From assembly GCF_039538005.1 (NCBI RefSeq), contig NZ_BAABBO010000010.1, positions 160,439 through 224,438 of the forward strand: DNA of 64,000 bases. Direction: 5' to 3'. Numbering within the stretch: the first letter of the stretch is position 1; each line of letters opens with the position of its first letter. Source of the stretch: Allohahella marinimesophila (GTDB taxonomy: Bacteria; Pseudomonadota; Gammaproteobacteria; Pseudomonadales; Oleiphilaceae). Both the position numbers and the translations under genes were made by a program. Under the pieces are notes generated by a model. The model searched no databases, was not told the DNA's origin, and saw only the letters and a program-made list of their open reading frames with translations. Shown one piece after another: positions 26,121 to 32,411 of the stretch.

Positions 26121-27005
26121 ATGAAGAAATCCGACGAAACAAGACGTGAGGCGGTCCAGGCGCTACTCGGCCTTGGTCTCACCCGGGAGCGGGCCGAGTT
26201 CCGCGTCCCGAGCGATGAAGAACTCGCTCAGCTGCTCGAGCCACAAGCCTCCGAGCCACTCGATGCGACCCGGAAAGCCCAGATCATGGATGCCATCGCC
26301 AATGACCCTGAGACCTTCCGGCGTTGGGCAGCGTTCGTGGAAACAGCTGAAATTGCTGACATCGGCCACTTTGCGCCCGGCACTGAACCTGAGCAAGCTG
26401 TCGAACCGCCCGCTCGGGCTTCTATGCTCAGTCGCTTCCGTGAATTTATCAGCGACCATATGCGGGGGCTTATGGCGACAGGCGGCACGGCAGGCATCGC
26501 CATGGCGCTCGTGCTGTCGATGCCCGGGGGTATGGATTCGAAAGTCTCAGGGCTCTACGACGACTATGGCAGCCACTGGGACAGCCTACCCGAGACCGTA
26601 GAGCTGGTGCGCGGCGCCGATGACACCGAGAGTCCACCACTCTCTCCAGCAGACCAGCGCCTGAAGGACGGCCTCGAGGCTGGACTTGCGGCGTTGGGCT
26701 CACACTTCAGTCTGCGCCAGCTTAATCCCAGCAACACGGACACTTCGAGCCTGAGTGAACCGCTAAGCGAATCGCTACTTACGCTGGGTGAAGTGGCAGC
26801 CATCACCTACTTCAAATGCTACCTGGGCGCCGAGCCAGGCTTTTTCGACGACAGCCTTAAGCTGATGGAAGAACTGGCACCAGCGCTGCGTGTCGCCAAT
26901 AACGAAACGGCAGACAGTCTGATGCATCAACTCGACCGCCCTGGCAAGGCTGAAACAAAGGTGTGCCGCCTCAGCAAGGCAGCCGTAGAGCGGGTCTCCG
27001 GCTAA
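26121..27005 (+). CDS. Probable membrane anti-sigma factor
   Basis: 294 residues. About 110 cytoplasmic residues, rich in charged helices, precede a single membrane segment (GTAGIAMALVLSMPGG, near 118-133), and about 160 residues follow in the periplasm (including TLGEVAAITYFKCYLGAEP with one of two cysteines). This topology, and its position 35 bases after a sigma-factor gene with GAAGGAG before the ATG, fit an anti-sigma factor that senses an envelope signal. I see no zinc-binding ZAS motif (HxxxCxxC) in the N-terminal part, so it would be an unusual class. Convergent with the autotransporter gene, 15 bases away. Confidence 0.65.
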   Translation: MKKSDETRREAVQALLGLGLTRERAEFRVPSDEELAQLLEPQASEPLDATRKAQIMDAIANDPETFRRWAAFVETAEIADIGHFAPGTEPEQAVEPPARASMLSRFREFISDHMRGLMATGGTAGIAMALVLSMPGGMDSKVSGLYDDYGSHWDSLPETVELVRGADDTESPPLSPADQRLKDGLEAGLAALGSHFSLRQLNPSNTDTSSLSEPLSESLLTLGEVAAITYFKCYLGAEPGFFDDSLKLMEELAPALRVANNETADSLMHQLDRPGKAETKVCRLSKAAVERVSG

Positions 27006-27020
27006 TGTACCGAATTGGTA

Positions 27021-28388
27021 CTAGAGCTCAAATCGTGCACCGGCAGTAACGGTGTTGCTGGTCACGTCCTCCATACCCAGCACGGTATCGACATTGATGA
27101 ATAGTTGTCTCCCCTGCGCCAACACAACGCTGGCCCCCAGGCTGAGAATCGAAAAGCTCGAGTCGCCCTCTTCGGTACTGAAGGTAAAGGCGGTATTGGT
27201 GGGATCGAAGAGGTACTGCGCGGTCACATCACGTGCGTCGTCTTCGGTCTCGAAATGAAACGCCACACCGATGTAAGGCAGCAGCGCACCGTAGCTCTGG
27301 TCAATGGTGTAGGACAGCTGCCCGCCTGCAATGAGCTGCAGTGATTCGACACTCTGATCAGCAACCCGCATGGCCAGTTCCGAGCCACTCTCGTCATAGG
27401 CATCGATGTCGGCATCAATGCCTTGAACCCGGCCGAACACATGGAGACCAAGCCGGTCGATAGCTTCGTTGAACCCGAGCGCGAGGCTGTAGGCGAACTG
27501 GTCGCCTTCGGTATCGCCGCTAACGCTCTGACTGACGGCTGCTGCATCAGGCGTTCCGCCGTAGACGATGTTCCTGTCGCCCTCGTAGTCGTAGAGGCCA
27601 TAGGTCAGCGAGGCTTCGAGATAAATCTTTTCTAGCTGATAGGTGGCGTAGAGCGAAAGACTGTTGCCATCGGTATCAAAGCTGCCGCTTCTGTTTTCGA
27701 TATCGGCCTCGGACTGACTATATCCAAGGGCAAGACCGAGAATCAACGCATCGCTGAGCGCATAGTCAAGGCCTGCGGTAAGGCCATAGGCGTCGTAGTC
27801 AAAACCATTTTCTTCAGCGCTGCCATCCCTATCGCCGGTGCCGTATATACCGTTGATGAAGACGCCCAGCCTGGAATAGTGCTCATCGCCGGCGGCTCCG
27901 CCGGATCCTGATTCGAAGTTCCATGCCAGACCCGAAGTCGAATTGATGGCAAGCCCGGTTCGCAGCGCCTGCATCCTCGACGCAAGATTGGTCAGCTGAT
28001 CGTGAGAGGTGTCAGTCACGCCAGCGCCCATGATCTCGGTCTCTTCAGGGGCAACGCGCTGCAGGGCTTCTGCCAGTCCCTCCTCCGACAGCCCCAGACT
28101 GAATTCACTGGCGCCGCTGCGCTGGAGTTCGTTCGACGTTTGCACCAGCTCCCTGCAACGGAAGAAGAGCGCCTGCTGGGTGCTGCTTAATTCCCCTGAG
28201 CCGTTTAGCGTTGCCATCTGTGGACAGATGGTCTGAACAGCATCGGCCGTGGCAGTCTGCACTCCGTTCAAGCCTGGCACGGCCCGGAGGTCGGCCATGA
28301 CAGCTGAGGACAGCTGGGTTAACAGAATTGTGCAGCATACCGCACCCCCGTGCAGCCGCATGCGGCTGGATTCGGCTTGGGTTTTCAT
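27021..28388 (-). CDS. Autotransporter-type outer-membrane beta-barrel protein
   Basis: 455 residues: a signal peptide (ends near VMAD, residue 32), a short helical passenger of about 120 residues with two cysteines, then an autotransporter beta-domain of about 290 residues with alternating aromatic strands (YGLTAGLDYALSDALILGLA, FAYSLALGFNE, LLPYIGVAFHF) ending in the C-terminal phenylalanine-rich signature ARFEL. The barrel should insert through BAM. It lies 82 bases downstream of the caspase-like gene and probably shares its transcript. Its tiny passenger argues against a classical adhesin; it might dock the fibre or act as an outer-membrane platform. Confidence 0.82.
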   Translation of the reverse strand: MKTQAESSRMRLHGGAVCCTILLTQLSSAVMADLRAVPGLNGVQTATADAVQTICPQMATLNGSGELSSTQQALFFRCRELVQTSNELQRSGASEFSLGLSEEGLAEALQRVAPEETEIMGAGVTDTSHDQLTNLASRMQALRTGLAINSTSGLAWNFESGSGGAAGDEHYSRLGVFINGIYGTGDRDGSAEENGFDYDAYGLTAGLDYALSDALILGLALGYSQSEADIENRSGSFDTDGNSLSLYATYQLEKIYLEASLTYGLYDYEGDRNIVYGGTPDAAAVSQSVSGDTEGDQFAYSLALGFNEAIDRLGLHVFGRVQGIDADIDAYDESGSELAMRVADQSVESLQLIAGGQLSYTIDQSYGALLPYIGVAFHFETEDDARDVTAQYLFDPTNTAFTFSTEEGDSSFSILSLGASVVLAQGRQLFINVDTVLGMEDVTSNTVTAGARFEL

Positions 28389-28437
28389 CGTAGCACCTTG
28401 TTTATAATTGGTTTTGTAATCTTCCTGATTGTATATC

Positions 28438-28470
28438 TACTGCTACTTCTACTACTGCTACTGCTATGAC
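28438..28470. repeat. Imperfect trinucleotide repeat between two genes
   Basis: About 33 bases made of near-perfect CTA/CTG/CTT triplets (minus strand AGTAGCAGTAG units) directly after the caspase-like gene stop. A simple-sequence tract of this kind can change length by slippage and alter the spacing to the autotransporter ribosome site about 45 bases on. It is too short and gene-free to be anything more. Confidence 0.6.
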
Positions 28471-30771
28471 TTATCGCGAGACGAAGAGAAAGTCGCCTGC
28501 CTCGTGACCAGCAAAACGGATTGGTGCGTACTGCGGTGCCTGCTCGAACTGGGCCGCTTCCGCCGCATAACTGACCGCCTGAGCGACCTGCGAATACAGT
28601 TGACGACCTTCCATGACGCCCTTGTTGTTTTCGAGCGCATCAATGAGGGCCTTTGCAAAAATGGAGTGCCTGCCACCGCCGCCATCCATCACAGGGGCCA
28701 GGCCACCGGAACTGAAGGACAAGCGTGAACGCTTTTCGGTGATCAGCTTGAGCCAACTGGTCCAGGCCTGCATCGATCGTCCGGCGTCGAGCCGCGCGAG
28801 CGTTGAGCGGGTCATGGCGCCTGAATAACAGGAGTCGGCAATGACCAGCACCTTGCGCACGGCCATGGCATTAAGAATATCGGTGATGGCGACGTTCGAG
28901 ATCCAGTTCGCGGTACTACTTTCTTCCGCATCCACTGGCAGCCAATGCCCCCGGTTATTGACCTCATCGAGCTCACCATGGCCGGCAAAATATATCAGCA
29001 GATTATCATCTTCGGAGAGCTTCTCGCGCAATGTGTTGAGTGCAGAGAGAATGTCGTAGCGGGTAGCATTCAGCAAGGTAGTGACGTTGAAGCCGTAGCG
29101 TTCACCAAGCAGCTGCGAAATGGCCTCAGCATCCACGACAGTGCTATTGAGGCGCGGCAGACTCTTGTAGTCGCTATTACCGATAACCAAGGCATGGTAG
29201 TTGCCAAAATCGATGTCCGGCACCGGTAGCACCTTGGGAGACTCCGGACTGAATCCGCTATTTTCGAAAAGATCGGTCTCTGCGACATAATCCATTTTCA
29301 ACATGAAGGCGAGATCGGAGCGCAAACCCATCACATCGACCGCGACAACATTGACGTCCGTAACAGACCGTGTAAGCGGCACTCGATGCTGGAACATACC
29401 TTTATCATCGAAGTCCACCGACTCTTCGTTGACCATCACTTCCAGCACGGGGTTCGCGCTGATGACCTGCCCGATCACGGTACGCTGATCGAGGCCCGAC
29501 CGGGTGACCACGACCGTGTCCGCTGCATCGCGCGTGCTGACAAGTGGAGGCTCGATCATCCGGATTTCCGGCGGCTCGTTCGATGCCACGACCTGAGCTG
29601 TTTCCAGCGGCTCGACCTCTTGCTGTGACTGTATGGTCGACAGTGTCGAACGAGTACCCTCGAGCTCGCTCTGGAGTTGCTGATTCGTCGCCGATAACTC
29701 GCTTAGCTTGAGGTCCTTCTGCTTCAGCGCAAGCTCGCGTTCGGTGAGTGCCTGCTCACGTTCAGACAGCTCGGCCTGCAGGCCGGCCAGATTGTCTTCA
29801 GCGCCCGCCAGGCGCGCCCGAAGATCGGTCAGCTCGGCCTCATCGATACGCGCGGTCTGCTGTGCATTCGCCTGCTGCTCCGAGACCTGTCGCTCTGTCT
29901 CGGCCCTGGCCAACAACATAGCCTTCAGCTCGTCACGAAGCGCCTGAACGTCCGCCTGTTGCCGCTCCATGTTCTCACGCCGATCAGCGAGTGTTGCAAG
30001 CTCCTTGTCCAGCGCAGCTTTTTTTCCCGCCAGCTGCCGCTCGGCCCGGCGATATCTCGCTTCCGAAGCATCCAGCTCTTTGGCAAGATGGCTTATTCTG
30101 CTCGTCTGCAGCGTGAGCTGGGTTTCCGACAAGAGCAGCCGCGTCTCCATGTCTTCGATATGCTCATCGGAATAGTCGTACGAGACGAACTTCAGCGTCT
30201 TGCCGTCGATGTTGGCTGCCTTGCGATACCAGGCCAGTGCCTGCTCCATGTCGTGATCCACGCCTAGACCTAGTTCATAGAGCTGCCCCAGGTTGGTCTG
30301 TGCTGCCCTGTGGCCCTGTTCCGCAGCCTTGCGGTACCACTGTGCAGCCATGGCGTAATCGGGTTTGACCCCAAGGCCTTTTTCATGAATTTCGCCGACG
30401 TAGTTCTGTGCTTCGGCGTCGCCCATATCGGCCATGGGCAACCAGATCGACATCGCTGTTTCGTAGTTCGCCCTGTCAAACTGGGTGTACTCCCCACCAC
30501 GAATTTCACAGTCAACTGCACTCGTCTTCACAGGCCGGCGCTGAGTAATGTAGGTCATATTGCCGGCAATTTTGCGCACGCTGCCAGGCAGGAGACAATC
30601 CACTGGTAAAAGTTCGTCAGCTTCTGGCTGGGCAGTGTCGGCGGAGACTGGGGTGAGCGTAAAAAGGGTAAGACAAAAACCGAAGAGTATTGAAGACGCT
30701 CTCTGCCCCTCTAGCAACATTGCAGAGCGCAATTGAACCGAGAAACAGAGTCTGTCGTCGTGAGTCTGCAT
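28471..30771 (-). CDS. Secreted caspase-like (C14) protein with Sel1 repeats and coiled coil
   Basis: 766 residues from ATG 30771 (GAGGAA seven bases upstream; the frame is open to a TTG at 30822). A hydrophobic signal region (ILFGFCLTLFTLTPVSA) leads to Sel1-like repeats at about 110-210 (AAQWYRKAAEQGHRAAQTNL, QALAWYRKAANIDG), a long coiled coil at about 230-400, a beta domain, and a caspase-fold domain at about 540-765 with the catalytic dyad: His in YFAGHGELDE (near 598) and Cys in VIADSCYSGA (near 647). Preceded by the shared promoter motif, so it belongs to the same regulon. It could process or monitor exported subunits; the substrate is unknown. Confidence 0.85.
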   Translation of the reverse strand: MQTHDDRLCFSVQLRSAMLLEGQRASSILFGFCLTLFTLTPVSADTAQPEADELLPVDCLLPGSVRKIAGNMTYITQRRPVKTSAVDCEIRGGEYTQFDRANYETAMSIWLPMADMGDAEAQNYVGEIHEKGLGVKPDYAMAAQWYRKAAEQGHRAAQTNLGQLYELGLGVDHDMEQALAWYRKAANIDGKTLKFVSYDYSDEHIEDMETRLLLSETQLTLQTSRISHLAKELDASEARYRRAERQLAGKKAALDKELATLADRRENMERQQADVQALRDELKAMLLARAETERQVSEQQANAQQTARIDEAELTDLRARLAGAEDNLAGLQAELSEREQALTERELALKQKDLKLSELSATNQQLQSELEGTRSTLSTIQSQQEVEPLETAQVVASNEPPEIRMIEPPLVSTRDAADTVVVTRSGLDQRTVIGQVISANPVLEVMVNEESVDFDDKGMFQHRVPLTRSVTDVNVVAVDVMGLRSDLAFMLKMDYVAETDLFENSGFSPESPKVLPVPDIDFGNYHALVIGNSDYKSLPRLNSTVVDAEAISQLLGERYGFNVTTLLNATRYDILSALNTLREKLSEDDNLLIYFAGHGELDEVNNRGHWLPVDAEESSTANWISNVAITDILNAMAVRKVLVIADSCYSGAMTRSTLARLDAGRSMQAWTSWLKLITEKRSRLSFSSGGLAPVMDGGGGRHSIFAKALIDALENNKGVMEGRQLYSQVAQAVSYAAEAAQFEQAPQYAPIRFAGHEAGDFLFVSR

Positions 30772-30892
30772 GGCTGCTTCCTCGCGAGCTAAAGTCTCGA
30801 TTGACTCACTAACTCGCATCAAGTGAACAGTATAAGTGATTCATTAGCAGGAACGAAAGCGCTGCGTACGACTTTAGGACCCTGTTCTCTTT

Positions 30893-30917
30893 GATGGACA
30901 GGTTCACAAAACTGAAC
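30893..30917 (-). promoter_or_regulatory. Shared promoter motif, site D (caspase-like gene)
   Basis: On the minus strand GTTCAG (30917-30912) then TTTTGTGAACCT and GTCCATC (30899-30893), with the same 12-base spacing as sites B and C and identical boxes to site B. It lies about 120 bases before the caspase-like gene start. Confidence 0.65.
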
Positions 30918-31054
30918 AGAATAAACCCGAATGGCTCATTCGATTTGATTCTAAAAAGTAGCCGAAAATAACCACAATCGGTCTGTCGAAAACTCACCAT
31001 CTGTCCTTCTCATTTATATGCGAGCAGCAGAAAACAGGAATGGAGGATAGGACG

Positions 31055-31282
31055 ATGTGCTCACAACGAGAAAAACGCACCATCAATCACATGAACCGTA
31101 TCCTCATTGCCGTAGCGGGTATCACCGGGGTACTGACCAACGGTTTTCAGAGTGGCGATCTCCTTGGCATCGTGTCCATGCTGCTTTGGCTCTGGCAGTC
31201 TGAATTCAATGTTGTCGAAGAGAAGCTTCTCGATCAGATCAGGCGGCTCAACCCTTCTCAAAAGGAAAAAGCTGGCTCGTAG
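31055..31282 (+). CDS. Small membrane-associated hypothetical protein
   Basis: 75 residues from ATG 31055, chosen because GGAGG lies eight bases upstream; the earlier ATG at 31040 precedes that site. The middle is hydrophobic (ILIAVAGITGVLTNGF, then LLGIVSMLLWLW), giving one or two membrane segments, followed by a charged helical tail (VVEEKLLDQIRRLNPSQKEK). I recognise no family. It is divergent from the caspase-like gene, with about 280 bases between. A GTCC(T)TC element lies in its upstream region, but no matching -35 box. Confidence 0.6.
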   Translation: MCSQREKRTINHMNRILIAVAGITGVLTNGFQSGDLLGIVSMLLWLWQSEFNVVEEKLLDQIRRLNPSQKEKAGS

Positions 31283-31292
31283 GCAACGAGCC
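31274..31292 (+). terminator. Hairpin overlapping the small gene stop
   Basis: Stem GGCTCG / CGAGCC, extendable by GCT/GGC pairing with one wobble, spanning the TAG stop of the preceding gene. No T-run follows, so its action as a terminator is uncertain. Confidence 0.35.
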
Positions 31293-31377
31293 GGCGCCGA
31301 TCCAGCACCAGGATACCTTCTCAAAAACTGGTGTATGACCGCCTGCATTCACTTGCCTTCCGCTACGCCGCCAAGCC

Positions 31378-31884
31378 CTATTCGTGGTACTGATGGCCAT
31401 CCCTCAACAACCAATACGTGACGCCTAACGCTAACGTGGTCGCAGCAATGCCTAGCAGGTACATCGGAGTCAGTGTGGCGAAATCGAGCACAATAACTTT
31501 TCGGGCGATAGCCATCAGTGCCGTGGCGACGACTAACTGTACGGGGAAGACGTTGGTACCGAGGTAGAGACGTATATTGATGAAAATTTCTACTGCGATC
31601 AGAACAGCCATAAAGGCACCGAAGGTGTAGAAAATATCGTTGATAGTCAAAAGCAAGAAGGGCGGCGTCGCCAAGCGTTCATAAATGATGTAGATGACAT
31701 CGCCTACACCCCAGAGAATTACCGCCACCATCAGGACTGCAAGCACCCTGATAGCGAAGCGAATGATCAGGTGAAGACCACGAAAAAGAGGATCAGGGAA
31801 ATCGATCGGCAGCTCTTGATGAAGCTGATTCTTTGTCCCTGTTGCTGACTGAGGAGGTACTACCGTTTTGTTATCATCGGTCAT
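31378..31884 (-). CDS. psiE: PsiE-family membrane protein (phosphate-starvation-inducible)
   Basis: 168 residues with a polar N-terminal tail of about 40 residues and four hydrophobic helices (VLAVLMVAVILWGVGDVIYI, LLTINDIFYTFGAFMAVLIA, QLVVATALMAIARKVIVLD, LLGIAATTLALGVTYWLL). The pattern of acidic residues and the ARKVIVLDF motif match the PsiE family of small inner-membrane proteins. Its biochemical role is not established in any organism. It stands alone here; I see no Pho box that I could defend. Confidence 0.82.
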   Translation of the reverse strand: MTDDNKTVVPPQSATGTKNQLHQELPIDFPDPLFRGLHLIIRFAIRVLAVLMVAVILWGVGDVIYIIYERLATPPFLLLTINDIFYTFGAFMAVLIAVEIFINIRLYLGTNVFPVQLVVATALMAIARKVIVLDFATLTPMYLLGIAATTLALGVTYWLLRDGHQYHE

Positions 31885-32411
31885 TTAAATTCTCCATTAA
31901 GGCCAACACAAACTCGTCGTCTCTGGATTGCGGGGTTGAGATCTACTGAACAACTCTCGCAGGCCAACACAGTCGATGGACCCGCAAGACATGTTACTCT
32001 TCATCCGCCAGGGGTCTGCTTAATAGTTCGTAAATCGCCATCAAAGCCGGACATCCGGTCCTTCATCAAGCCAGGCATGGCGTACTCGGCAATTTCAGAC
32101 CTCGATGCAGCTTTCTCCCACTCAGTTCAGTATGTCCTACGCAACGCTGGTATTGGCCAATTTATAACAGTGAACCGCCCTGGGTATCGCGGAGGCCCGC
32201 TGGTTTGAGTCACGCTGCCATTGCAGCCTGACATTTTTTGCACCATTCCCCCCTGCTGATCCAGGGTCTACTGCGTCACAAATCAGCCAGGGTCATCAGT
32301 TAGTTCATGCCCCCTGCGGAACCGAAAGGATAAGTTCCCTGCAAACCGAATTCTTGAAGGCATCCTGCCAGCCAGGCGTTTTCATAATAAGAACAGACCA
32401 GCATCCGGGAG
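31885..32411. other. Intergenic region, no gene recognised
   Basis: About 527 bases between divergent genes. A 90-codon plus-strand frame (31936-32208) has neither a ribosome site nor protein-like composition. The last 100 bases should hold the promoter of the downstream lectin-cytochrome gene; I see no clear motif. Confidence 0.5.

Noticed and set aside
28438..28470. CRISPR-like or phase-variable repeat array
   Set aside because: Single short tract of triplets, no spacers and no repeat units longer than three bases; kept only as a simple repeat.
16437..30771. Canonical curli (csg), Fap or Hfa operon
   Set aside because: No csgA/B, csgE/F, csgD, fapA-F or hfaA/D gene is seen. Only the pore family is shared, and repeat spacing differs from CsgA.
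30960..31054. Fifth copy of the shared promoter motif before the small membrane gene
   Set aside because: GTCCTTC fits the -10 box, but the matching GTTCAG box is missing at the right spacing.
31936..32208. 90-codon plus-strand frame
   Set aside because: No ribosome site, no recognisable composition or family; most likely chance.
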